A stretch of 64,000 nucleotides of DNA from Ramlibacter pallidus (GTDB lineage Bacteria; Pseudomonadota; Gammaproteobacteria; Burkholderiales; Burkholderiaceae_C): positions 1-64,000 of the forward strand of contig NZ_JADDIV010000003.1 of the NCBI RefSeq assembly GCF_015070875.1. Direction: 5' to 3'. Below are positions 15,369-23,598 of this stretch, piece by piece. Position 1 is the stretch's first letter, and every line of letters starts with the position of its first letter. Under the pieces are notes generated by a model. The model had not been told where the DNA came from and ran no database searches. It was given only the letters and a program-made list of their open reading frames with translations. Made by a program: the position numbers and the translations under genes.

Positions 15369-17267
15369 ATGGCCTTCGTGCAGCACAGTCCCTCGAGCGC
15401 CGACCCCGCCGCCCTGTTGCTCGATGCGGCGGGCACGCGGGGCGCGCGCCCGAGCCGCCCGGCCTGGCTGTACACGGCGGCCCTGCATCCCGCCGACGAG
15501 CCGCAGCGCATCGCCGAACTCCACGCGTTCGCCATCCTGGACACCGAGCCGGACGAAGACTTCGACCGCCTGGTGCAGCTGGCCACGGTGCTGTGCGGCA
15601 CGCCGATGGGTGCGCTGACCCTGGTCGACAGCCAGCGGCAGTGGTACAAGTCGCGCGTCGGCGTGCCCGTGCAGCAGGTCGCCCGCGACAAGTCCTTCTG
15701 CGCCCACGCGATCCTCGAGACCGACCGCGTGCTGGAGATCCCGGACGTGTCGCGCCTCGGCTGGGCCGACCCGCAGCCCTGGGGCGCGAAGGGCCCCACG
15801 CTCGGCTTCTATGCGGGCGTGCCGCTGCGCACCGGCGACGGCAGCGCGATCGGCACGCTCTGCGTGATGGACCAGGTCCCGCGCCGGCTGACCGACAGCC
15901 AGCGCGATGGCCTCGTGAAGCTGGCCAAGGCCGTGTCCAGCCTGCTGAACCTGCGCCGCCAGCTGCGCATCGCCACCGAAACCGACCGGCTGACCGGGCT
16001 GCCCAACTGGTTCCACTTCGAGGCGGAGTTCGACCACCGCAAGCCGGCCTGCGGCATGGTCTGCTTCGTGCGCCTGAAGACCATCAACCAGATCAACTCG
16101 GCCCACGGCTTCCGCGTGGCCGACGGCCTGATCAAGCAGACGGCGGACCGCCTGCGCGTCTTCGGGGAGGGCGGCGCATTCATCGGGCGCATCAAGCGCG
16201 GGCTGTTCATCCTGTTCTTCCCGGATGCCAAACCCGGCGACTTCGCGCGCAGGATCGCCCCCGAACTGGCCGCGAGCCTGGGCCGCCCCTACGAGGTCAA
16301 CAACCTGGCGCTGGTGTGCCCGGTGAACCTGGGCTTCGCCTCCTTCCCGGACGACGGCCGCAGCCTCGACGAGGTGGTGAACGCCGCGGACACCGCGTTG
16401 CAGGTGGCGATCGAACGCGAGGAGCCGATGGCCTTCTTCGACCGTTCGGTGCACAACGTCCAGAGCATGCATTACCGCCTGGAGCCGCAGCTGCGCCGGG
16501 CCCTCGCGTGCGACGAGTTCGTCAACTACTACCAGCCGAAGGTGGAGCTCGCCACCGGGCGGATCGTCGGCGTCGAGGCCCTGGTGCGCTGGATGGACCC
16601 GAACCGCGGCCTGGTGCCGCCGGGGGAGTTCGTGCCGGCGCTGGAGACCACCGGCCTCATCGGCGAGGTGGCGCAGAAGATCATGGAGCGCGCGATCGCC
16701 GACTGGTGCACGTGGCGCGATGCCGGCCTGGCCGCCCCGCGCGTCGCGGTGAACGTGGCCGCGACGCAGTTGCGCAACGACGATTTCGTGCCGTCGCTGC
16801 GCCGCGCGCTCGCTGCGCTGCGCGGCGACCCGGTGGCGCTGGGCATCGAAGTCACCGAAAGCATCCTGATCTCCAACATGGAGCGCGCCATCGAGGTGCT
16901 GCAGCAGGTGCGGGCACTGGGCGTGCCGGTCGCGATCGACGATTTCGGCACCGGCTATTCCTCGCTGGCATACATCGTCACGCTGCCCATCGACGAACTC
17001 AAGATCGACCGGGCCTTCGTCAAGAAGATCACGGCCGACAAGGCCTACGAAGGCATCGTGCGCACCTGCGTGTCGCTCGCGCGCGGGCTGAACCTCAAGG
17101 TGGTGGCCGAAGGCGTGGAGACCGAAGCGCAGGCCATCAAGCTGCGCGACCTGCAGTGCGACCAGGCGCAGGGCTTCTTCTACAGCCCGCCGGTCCCGGC
17201 GGACCAGCTGGTGCGCATGCTCAAGGCCGGCCCCATGGTGGTGCCGGGGGCGGACACGCCGGCCTGA
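15369..17267 (+). CDS. GAF / degenerate GGDEF / EAL protein (likely c-di-GMP phosphodiesterase)
   Basis: A 632-residue soluble protein. A GAF domain (about 45-195) contains DKSFCAHAILETDRVLEIPD. A GGDEF-like domain (about 200-365) has lost its signature: the position reads GRIKRGLFILFF (about residue 273 on), so no cyclase activity is expected. The EAL domain (about 375-620) is intact: VEALVRW with Glu403, ESILISN, AIDDFGTGYSSLAY, ELKIDRAFVKK and AEGVET. It is therefore expected to hydrolyse c-di-GMP, with GAF and the dead cyclase domain as sensors. GAAGGAAG provides the ribosome site. It lies 17 bases after the FimV-like gene, suggesting a polar or local signalling unit, and close to the c-di-GMP-binding NfrB-like synthase. 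Confidence 0.9.
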   Translation: MAFVQHSPSSADPAALLLDAAGTRGARPSRPAWLYTAALHPADEPQRIAELHAFAILDTEPDEDFDRLVQLATVLCGTPMGALTLVDSQRQWYKSRVGVPVQQVARDKSFCAHAILETDRVLEIPDVSRLGWADPQPWGAKGPTLGFYAGVPLRTGDGSAIGTLCVMDQVPRRLTDSQRDGLVKLAKAVSSLLNLRRQLRIATETDRLTGLPNWFHFEAEFDHRKPACGMVCFVRLKTINQINSAHGFRVADGLIKQTADRLRVFGEGGAFIGRIKRGLFILFFPDAKPGDFARRIAPELAASLGRPYEVNNLALVCPVNLGFASFPDDGRSLDEVVNAADTALQVAIEREEPMAFFDRSVHNVQSMHYRLEPQLRRALACDEFVNYYQPKVELATGRIVGVEALVRWMDPNRGLVPPGEFVPALETTGLIGEVAQKIMERAIADWCTWRDAGLAAPRVAVNVAATQLRNDDFVPSLRRALAALRGDPVALGIEVTESILISNMERAIEVLQQVRALGVPVAIDDFGTGYSSLAYIVTLPIDELKIDRAFVKKITADKAYEGIVRTCVSLARGLNLKVVAEGVETEAQAIKLRDLQCDQAQGFFYSPPVPADQLVRMLKAGPMVVPGADTPA

Positions 17268-17268
17268 A

Positions 17269-17295
17269 GGCGGTGGGCACCGGGTGCCCACCGCC
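17269..17295. terminator. Bidirectional terminator-like hairpin between convergent genes
   Basis: A perfect 12-bp stem (GGCGGTGGGCAC with GTGCCCACCGCC, loop CGG) lies exactly between the stops of the EAL gene (plus) and the kinase-like gene (minus). The following T-run is short (CTTTC), so it is probably a weak intrinsic terminator for both strands. Confidence 0.7.
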
Positions 17296-17298
17296 CTT

Positions 17299-18555
17299 TC
17301 AGACCATCTTCACCAGCTCGAACAGCACGGTGGGCGGGAGTTCCACCGTCAGCTGCTCGCGCCCCACCTTGGGTGTTTCGAAGCGGTCGAAGCCGCTCAG
17401 GTGGAAGGACGGCAGTTCGCGCGTGATCTCCACGAGCGGGCAGCGGTCCTCGCCCCCCAGCACGCCGCCGCGGAAGGCGGCGACTTCCTCCGCCGGCACG
17501 TCGTAGGCCGTCACGAGCACGTTGGGGCGGGTGTCGGCGATCAGCGCCGTGGCTTCGGCGGTGCTGGCCGCGCATTGCGCGGCGATGCCCATCTTGCGCA
17601 ACGACTCCAGCGCCTCGTGGCGCATGCGTTCGTCGCGCGCGACCACCAGCACCCAGGTTTCGCGCAAGGGCGCGGACGTCCCGTCGTGGCCGTCGGTGAG
17701 GTCGAGGCACGACAGGCCGTCGGTGCTCAGGAAGGTCTTGGGGAAGTCGATCGTCAACAAGGCGGCGCCCTGTTCACGCGAGCGGGTCACGTCCAGGCTC
17801 GACGACGCGGCGATCTGCCGCAGCATCATCCAGTGCAGGCCGTCGTTCAGGCGGCGTCCCCGCGGGCGCACGGTCCAGCCGACGCCGTTGGGATGCGCGC
17901 TGGCCGCGGGCGGCGGCGTGGTCACGCGCACCTTCATCTGCGCGGGGCCGGCGCCGCCGCCGCCCGTGCCCAGCGAGAAGTGGAGCTGCTTGCTGAAGCT
18001 CAGGGCCCAGTCCAGGATGCTGTTGACCAGGCTGATGGCGACCGGCGGGTCCAGCAGCACGTCGACCGACTCCAGCTCCGACGTCACGGAGGCGCCCGCC
18101 GCCTCGATCTCGGCCGTGCGGTCCTCCAGCACGTGGCGGACCAGTTCCGCCAGGTCGACGCGTTCGCGGGCCTGCCGGATGCGCCCGCTGGCCAGGCGCG
18201 TGATCTGCTGCGCGCGCAGGCTGGTGCCGCGCAGCTGGTGCATCGCGTCGCTCAGGGCCTTGGCCTCGGTGCGCCGCAGCCGGCCGGCGCCCACCAGGTA
18301 GTTCAGGGCGCGCAGCAGCAGGTTGCTGCTTTCCACCGCCTGCTCGGACAGCGCCGCGACGAGGTTGGGCCACTGCTGCGCCATCGACCACGGCGCGTTC
18401 GGGTCGGTCTGGACGAAGCCGCCGGCCCCGTCGGACCACCGCCTGCCCATGGCGGGGCCGTTGCTGGCGGGTGCCGGCGCGGGCTCGACGCGGGGCGCGG
18501 CGGCCGGCTCGGTCTGGACGAGCGTGAGTTCGGGGAAGTCGATGGTGTTGCTCAT
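17299..18555 (-). CDS. Histidine kinase-like protein with degenerate receiver domain
   Basis: A 418-residue soluble protein. After a Pro/Ala-rich start, a helical region (about 75-160) with SDAMHQLRGTSLRAQQITRL and QARERVDLAELVRHVL looks like a dimerisation/phosphotransfer domain. The next part (about 160-285) is a weak ATPase-like fold in which the N-box reads VNSILDWALSF, unlike an active kinase. The C-terminal part (from about 300: ETWVLVVARDERMRHEALES) looks like a receiver domain lacking the usual acidic pocket. The ATG overlaps the stop of the upstream receiver gene by four bases, so the two are translationally coupled. It may be an inactive kinase-like scaffold or a very divergent kinase. 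Confidence 0.7.
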   Translation of the reverse strand: MSNTIDFPELTLVQTEPAAAPRVEPAPAPASNGPAMGRRWSDGAGGFVQTDPNAPWSMAQQWPNLVAALSEQAVESSNLLLRALNYLVGAGRLRRTEAKALSDAMHQLRGTSLRAQQITRLASGRIRQARERVDLAELVRHVLEDRTAEIEAAGASVTSELESVDVLLDPPVAISLVNSILDWALSFSKQLHFSLGTGGGGAGPAQMKVRVTTPPPAASAHPNGVGWTVRPRGRRLNDGLHWMMLRQIAASSSLDVTRSREQGAALLTIDFPKTFLSTDGLSCLDLTDGHDGTSAPLRETWVLVVARDERMRHEALESLRKMGIAAQCAASTAEATALIADTRPNVLVTAYDVPAEEVAAFRGGVLGGEDRCPLVEITRELPSFHLSGFDRFETPKVGREQLTVELPPTVLFELVKMV

Positions 18556-18974
18556 GGAGGGCCTCCGGTCGGGTGTTCGGGTGCGAGCGCCGCCTGGGCG
18601 CCCATCTGCGTGCAAAGGTGGGAGCAGTAGTCCACCAGCGCATCGATCTCGGTGGACTTGTCGAAGACGGCGTCCACGCCCAGCTGCGCGCAGCGCTTGC
18701 GCACGCCGGCATTGACGTAGTTGCTGAACACGATGATCTTCTGTTCGGGGCGCACCCGCTGCGCGCGCTGCACCAGCCGCATGCCGCTGCCGCCCTTGAG
18801 GAACAGGTCCACGATCAGCATGTCCCAGTCCAGGTGCGCGGCCAGCCATTCCAGCGCGCCTTCTTCGGTGCCGGTGCCGCCGACCACCTTCACGCACGTG
18901 AGTTCTTCCAGGGCCTCCACGAGGTTCTCCTGGATCTCTGCGTTGTCCTCGACGACGAAAACTGCAAGTTGCAC
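18552..18974 (-). CDS. Single-domain response regulator (receiver only)
   Basis: A 140-residue CheY-like receiver. The acidic pair is E9/D10, the phosphorylation site is Asp56 (MLIVDLFLKGGSG), the switch Ser/Thr is Ser84 (IIVFSNY) and the lysine is Lys106 (VFDKSTE). There is no output domain, so it must act by protein contact or pass a phosphate on. Its 3' end overlaps the kinase-like gene by four bases. It is transcribed away from the PAS-GGDEF-EAL gene at 19133, with a 158-bp region between them. Confidence 0.88.
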   Translation of the reverse strand: MQLAVFVVEDNAEIQENLVEALEELTCVKVVGGTGTEEGALEWLAAHLDWDMLIVDLFLKGGSGMRLVQRAQRVRPEQKIIVFSNYVNAGVRKRCAQLGVDAVFDKSTEIDALVDYCSHLCTQMGAQAALAPEHPTGGPP

Positions 18975-19063
18975 GAGGGCTCAATCGGTAAGGTTCAGTG
19001 ACAAGGCGTAAGGCACTCTATGCGCGTGGCTAGCGCGACCGCTCGGATGCACACGCGTTTGCA

Positions 19064-19080
19064 TGTAGGAGGGTGCCTAC
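19064..19080. promoter_or_regulatory. TGTAGG-N6-CCTAC dyad in a divergent control region
   Basis: The best of the three dyads: TGTAGG, then AGGGTG, then CCTAC. It lies between the receiver gene (minus) and the PAS-GGDEF-EAL gene (plus), 52 bases before the latter's ATG. It closely resembles the GacA/UvrY consensus TGTAAG-N6-CTTACA. Confidence 0.5.
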
Positions 19081-19132
19081 GGCCGCACCCGCCGTGTTGC
19101 AGCCCCACGTAAGATGCGCGACAAGGAATCAC

Positions 19133-21613
19133 ATGGACCCGGTGAACGCGCACAACGCAGGCAACCTGCTGCAGCTGGTCGAACGCAGCGCCTTCCTGGG
19201 CTTCTGGCGCATGGACGTGCGGCAGGGGCAGCTGCACTGGTCCGAGCAGCTGGCGCGCCTGCATGGGGCCCCTCCGGGCTACACGCCCACCTTCGAGCAC
19301 GCGCTGGACCACTACGCCGAGGAACACAAGGCCGAAGTCCAGGCGAAGGTCCGCGCGTGCCAGGAGCAGGGCACGCCCTTCGACATCGAGGTGCAGCTGC
19401 ATTCGCTGCAGGGCCGGCGCATCTGGGCGCGCCTGGTGGGGCAGCCGTTGCGCGACGCATCCGGCGAGATCGTGGGCGCCGAGGGGCTGGTGCAGGAGAT
19501 CGCGCCGGCCGGCTACGCTCCGGGCACCCTGCTGCGGCACACCGTCAGCATGGGCGGTGCGCTGGGCAGCGGCGAAGCGTTCGTCACGGTGGACCGCTAC
19601 GGCCGCATCAGCTATGCGAACGAGCAGGCCGAGCAGCTGCTGGCCGGCGGCGGCGAAGCGCTGGTCGGGCGCAAGATCTGGAGCTTCTTCCAGAAGCGCG
19701 CGCGGCTCAAGCTCGAGGAGCGCCTCGTGCACGCGCTGGAGAAGCGCGAAGGCATCGAGCTGGAGGAGATGGACGCGCAGGTGAGCCACTGGCTCGAAGT
19801 GCGCGGCTTCCCCTTCGGTGCCGGGCTCGCGCTGCACCTGCGGGACGTCTCCGCCCGGCGGCGCGCGCAGCAGCACCTGATGCTGCTGGAAGGCAGCATC
19901 GCGCGCCTGAACGACATCGTCATCATCACGGAGGCCGCGCCGTTCCGTGCGCCGGGGCCCAGGATCGTGTTCGTCAACGAGGCCTTCGAACGCCGCACCG
20001 GCTACACGCGCCAGGAGGTGATCGGCCAGTCGCCGCGCTTCCTGCAGGGCGCCGACACCCAGCGCGCGCAGCTCGATCGCATCCGCGCCGCGCTCGAGCA
20101 GTGGGAGCGCGTCCGGGTCGACCTGATCAACTACACCAAGGCGGGCGAGCCGTACTGGGTCGACCTGGACGTGTCGCCGGTCTGGGACGACTCGCGCCGC
20201 CTCACGCACTGGGTGGCCGTCGGCCGCGACATCACCGAGCGCAAGCGCGACGAGGAGAAGATCCAGTACCTCGCCTTCTACGACCCGCTCACGCAGCTGC
20301 CGAACCGGCAGATGCTGCTGGACCGCCTGAACGAGGCCGCGGGCGAGAACGCGCACGGGCGCGACGGCGCGCTGATGTTCATCGACCTGGACAACTTCAA
20401 GGTCCTGAACGACACGCTCGGCCACCAGAAGGGCGACCTGCTGCTGCAGCAGGTGGCGCGGCGCCTGCGCAACTGCGTGGCCAAGGGCGACCTGGTCGCG
20501 CGCCTGGGCGGCGACGAGTTCGTCGTGCTGCTCGAGAACACGCCGGAGAAGCCGCTCGACCCCCTGACCGCGGCGCAGGTGGTCAGCCAGCGCATCCTGA
20601 CCGCGCTGGGTGAGCCCTACGTGCTCCCCGGCTACCTGCACCACAGCACCTGCAGCATCGGCGTGACGCTGTTCGGCCGCCTGCCGTCCAGCGTGAACGA
20701 GCTCCTCAAGCAGGCCGACCTGGCCATGTACCAGGCGAAGGCGGCGGGGCGCAACGCCGTGCGGTTCTTCGACCCGGAGATGCAGGCGGTCGCCACCGCC
20801 AACGCGGCGCTCGCGTCCGACCTGCGCCAGGCGTGGCGCGACAACCACCTGAAGATCGAGTACCAGCCGCAGGTGGGCATGGACGGCGGCATGACGGGCG
20901 TGGAGGCCCTGTTGCGCTGGGAGCATCCCGTGCGCGGCACGGTGCAGCCCGACGAGTTCATCCCGACCGCCGAGGAAACCTCGCTGATCATCCCGATCGG
21001 CCACTGGGTGCTGGAAGCGGCCTGCGCGCAGCTCGCCGCCTGGGCGAAGCGGCCGGATCGGGCGCACCTCTCCATCGCGGTGAACGTCAGCGTGCGGCAG
21101 TTCCGCCATCCCGACTTCATCGATGACGTGATGTCCTGCATCCGCCGCTCGGGCATCCCGCCCGACCGCCTGAAGCTGGAACTGACCGAAAGCCTGCTGG
21201 CCAGCAACATCGATGCGGCCGTCGCCAAGATGCGCAACCTGAAGGACATGGGCGTGCGCCTGTCGGTGGACGACTTCGGCATCGGCTACTCGTCGCTGTC
21301 GTACCTGAAGCGCCTGCCCATCGACGAACTGAAGATCGACCGCGGCTTCGTGAAGGACATCCTCACCGACACCAACGACGCGGCGATCGCCGCCACCATC
21401 ATCGGGCTGTGCCGCAGCCTGGGGCTGGAAGTGATCGCCGAAGGCGTGGAGACGGACGAACAGCGCGCTTACCTGGCGCGCCAGGGCTGCCACCGCTACC
21501 AGGGTTACCTGTTCTGCCGCCCGCTGCCGCTGGAGCAGCTGGAAGCCTTCATGCAGCGCCTGCCCGGAGGCGGCGGCACGGTCACACCGGAACCATCTTC
21601 AGTGGCGTCGTGA
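19133..21613 (+). CDS. PAS-GGDEF-EAL protein, bifunctional c-di-GMP enzyme candidate
   Basis: An 826-residue protein with no membrane helix. Three PAS-like domains come first (about 15-125, 140-245 and 250-375; the third has FVNEAFERRTGYTRQEVIGQ and a PAC segment). The GGDEF domain carries an intact RLGGDEF motif (459-463); the RxxD inhibitory site is not seen (AKGD there). The EAL domain has intact VEALLRWEHP (Glu591), ESLLASNI, VDDFGIGYSSLSYL, ELKIDRGFVKD and AEGVET. Both synthesis and breakdown of c-di-GMP are chemically possible. ATG 19133 is chosen because AAGGA lies seven bases upstream. Its 3' end overlaps the convergent gene at 21582-22331 by 32 bases. Confidence 0.92.
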   Translation: MDPVNAHNAGNLLQLVERSAFLGFWRMDVRQGQLHWSEQLARLHGAPPGYTPTFEHALDHYAEEHKAEVQAKVRACQEQGTPFDIEVQLHSLQGRRIWARLVGQPLRDASGEIVGAEGLVQEIAPAGYAPGTLLRHTVSMGGALGSGEAFVTVDRYGRISYANEQAEQLLAGGGEALVGRKIWSFFQKRARLKLEERLVHALEKREGIELEEMDAQVSHWLEVRGFPFGAGLALHLRDVSARRRAQQHLMLLEGSIARLNDIVIITEAAPFRAPGPRIVFVNEAFERRTGYTRQEVIGQSPRFLQGADTQRAQLDRIRAALEQWERVRVDLINYTKAGEPYWVDLDVSPVWDDSRRLTHWVAVGRDITERKRDEEKIQYLAFYDPLTQLPNRQMLLDRLNEAAGENAHGRDGALMFIDLDNFKVLNDTLGHQKGDLLLQQVARRLRNCVAKGDLVARLGGDEFVVLLENTPEKPLDPLTAAQVVSQRILTALGEPYVLPGYLHHSTCSIGVTLFGRLPSSVNELLKQADLAMYQAKAAGRNAVRFFDPEMQAVATANAALASDLRQAWRDNHLKIEYQPQVGMDGGMTGVEALLRWEHPVRGTVQPDEFIPTAEETSLIIPIGHWVLEAACAQLAAWAKRPDRAHLSIAVNVSVRQFRHPDFIDDVMSCIRRSGIPPDRLKLELTESLLASNIDAAVAKMRNLKDMGVRLSVDDFGIGYSSLSYLKRLPIDELKIDRGFVKDILTDTNDAAIAATIIGLCRSLGLEVIAEGVETDEQRAYLARQGCHRYQGYLFCRPLPLEQLEAFMQRLPGGGGTVTPEPSSVAS

Positions 21614-22331
21614 CGACAGCGCGCGGCAGGCGCAGGATGATCGCCTGGCCGTTGCGCAGCAGCTCCACGTCGTGCTGCACGGCGAGGGCCTGCACTTCCA
21701 CCCAGGACAGCGGCGGTTCGCCGGACTCGTGCAGCTGCGTGAAGGCGCCTTCGGGCTGCGGCTGGTATTCCACCGCGACGACCCCGTTGGTGGACGACTG
21801 TTCGGTGCGGACCACGATCTCGCCCGGGGCCGGCGCCGCATCGGCCAGCGTCAGGACGGCCGCGGCCAGCAGGAAGCGCACGGCGCTGCGGGAGACGTCG
21901 AACTCGCCGTCGCCGAACTCGGTGCGCAGGTCGAAGCCGCGGAAGTTCAGGCTGGTGGACAGCAGCCGGACCACCTCGCCGGCGCCTTCGCGCAGGGTGG
22001 TCGTGTCGTCCTCGGCCGGCTCCATCCAGGTGCAGACCTCCAGGCAGCGCGCCACCGCCTGGCGCGACAGCCGGTTGAGCTTGGAGACCGAGCCCTGCAG
22101 GTCGTCGGACGCGACGCTGCCGCGCTCCATGCGCGCGCTCAGCGCCTCGGCCATCATGCCCAGCGACTGCAGGTGCACCACCATGTCGTGCCTCAGCGGG
22201 GGCGTCAACCGGCGCAGGATGTCGTGCTGGGCGGCGCGCGCGAGGCTGCGCAGCCTTTGCGGCGACGGGTCCAGGACGGCCGGTGGCGGCGTCGCGCCGG
22301 AGGTGAGGATGGGGTCTTGGATGGCCAACAC
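21582..22331 (-). CDS. Histidine kinase-like protein lacking clear ATP-site motifs
   Basis: A 249-residue soluble protein. A helical part (about 25-110) has a possible phospho-acceptor region PPLRHDMVVHLQSLGMMAEA, followed by a fold (about 115-249) that may derive from an ATPase domain (VRFLLAAAVLTLADAAPAPG; AIILRLPRAVV). The usual N, G1 and G2 boxes are not recognisable. It resembles in layout the kinase-like protein at 17299-18555. It could be a phosphotransfer or scaffold protein for the neighbouring signalling genes. It is divergent from the PAS-kinase gene at 22543 across 211 bp, in which a TGTAGGAATAGGAC sequence occurs. Function is uncertain. Confidence 0.65.
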   Translation of the reverse strand: MLAIQDPILTSGATPPPAVLDPSPQRLRSLARAAQHDILRRLTPPLRHDMVVHLQSLGMMAEALSARMERGSVASDDLQGSVSKLNRLSRQAVARCLEVCTWMEPAEDDTTTLREGAGEVVRLLSTSLNFRGFDLRTEFGDGEFDVSRSAVRFLLAAAVLTLADAAPAPGEIVVRTEQSSTNGVVAVEYQPQPEGAFTQLHESGEPPLSWVEVQALAVQHDVELLRNGQAIILRLPRAVVTTPLKMVPV

Positions 22332-22542
22332 TTCGGAAGGAAAGGTTCAGGTTGGCAGCGAGTCTGGAGGGCCGCCTTCGCCGGCCTTGTCAGGGTCCCC
22401 ATGCGCAGGCTGTAGGAATAGGACGGCACTGCGGCGAAGCGCCGCGGCTGCGGCGCGTGGGCTCGCGCCCGCTGCACGGACGCACGATCCCGGCCCGCCG
22501 AACGCTTGTGCTGTAATTTGCGGGACCAAGAGGTGACCCGCA

Positions 22543-23598
22543 TTGCCTTTCCCTGACCCTTCCGAGGCGACCGCCGCCGCGCGGCTCGCCGGCCTGCTCG
22601 ATTCCGCCATGGACGGGATCATCAGCGTGGACGATGCGCAGCGCATCGTGATGTACAACCGTGCCGCCGAAAGGATGTTCGGCTGGACGGCGGCCGAGGT
22701 GCTCGACCAGCCGCTGGACCTGCTGATCCCGCAGCGTTTCCGCGGCGGCCATTCGCAGCAGGTGCGCCGCTTCGGGGCCACGGGCACCACGTCGCGCCGC
22801 ATGGGCGACACCACCGTGCTGTACGCGCTGCGCAAGGACGGCAGCGAATTCCCCATCGACGCCTCGATCTCGCAGCTGCATACCCCGGACGGCAAGCTTT
22901 ACACCGTGATCCTGCGCGACGTGACGGAGCGCGTGAAGGCGCGGGAGGAGCTTGCCGCCTTCGCCGCGGAATCGGCCGGCGTGCGCGAACAGGAGAAGTC
23001 GCGGATCGCCCGCGAGCTGCACGACGAGCTGGCGCAGTCGCTCACGGCGCTGAAGATGGACACCATCTGGATGCGCGACCACCTGCCGGCGGCCGACGCC
23101 TCGGCGCAGGACAAGATCGCCAAGATGCTCGCCATGCTCGATGGGGCGGTCGCCTCCACCCGCAGGATCGCCGCCGACCTCCGGCCGCTGGTGCTGGACG
23201 ACCTGGGGCTGGTCCCGGCCATCGAGTGGGTGGTGCAGAACTTCACGCAGCGCACCGGGGTGCCGTGCGAGCTGCTGGTGGACGAAGCGCTGGAACTCGA
23301 CGAGCCCTATGCCACCGGCGTGTTCCGGATCGTGCAGGAATCGCTGACCAACGTGGCGAAGCACGCGCAGGCCACCGAGGTGGTCGTGGAGCTGCATCCC
23401 AGGGGAGAGATCCTGCTGCTGCGGGTGCAGGACAACGGCGTGGGCTTCCGCACCAGCGACCCGCGCAAGCCGCAGTCGCTGGGACTCGTCGGCCTGCGCG
23501 AACGCGCGCACCTGCTGCGCGGCGAGGTGCGCATCGACAGCAGCCCGGGCACGGGCACGCGGGTCGAGGCCCGCATCCCGATCGGGAGGGCGGCATGA
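22543..23598 (+). CDS. PAS-containing NarX-type sensor histidine kinase
   Basis: A 351-residue soluble kinase. A PAS domain (about 15-125: DSAMDGIISVDDAQRIVMYN, FGWTAAEVLDQPLD) precedes a HisKA_3 domain with the acceptor His160 in ARELHDELAQSLTALKMD. A HATPase_c domain follows, with QESLTNVAKHAQA (N box), DNGVGF and LGLVGLRERA. This is the NarX/UhpB/DegS class, which pairs with NarL-type regulators; the next gene is one, overlapping by four bases. The TTG start is supported by AGAGGTGA seven bases upstream. The first in-frame ATG lies inside the PAS domain. No membrane segment is seen, so the signal is intracellular. Confidence 0.92.
   Translation: MPFPDPSEATAAARLAGLLDSAMDGIISVDDAQRIVMYNRAAERMFGWTAAEVLDQPLDLLIPQRFRGGHSQQVRRFGATGTTSRRMGDTTVLYALRKDGSEFPIDASISQLHTPDGKLYTVILRDVTERVKAREELAAFAAESAGVREQEKSRIARELHDELAQSLTALKMDTIWMRDHLPAADASAQDKIAKMLAMLDGAVASTRRIAADLRPLVLDDLGLVPAIEWVVQNFTQRTGVPCELLVDEALELDEPYATGVFRIVQESLTNVAKHAQATEVVVELHPRGEILLLRVQDNGVGFRTSDPRKPQSLGLVGLRERAHLLRGEVRIDSSPGTGTRVEARIPIGRAA

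Noticed and set aside
15369-17267. Diguanylate cyclase activity for the GAF-GGDEF-EAL protein
   Set aside because: The GGDEF signature is replaced by RIKRGLF, so only the phosphodiesterase side is supported.
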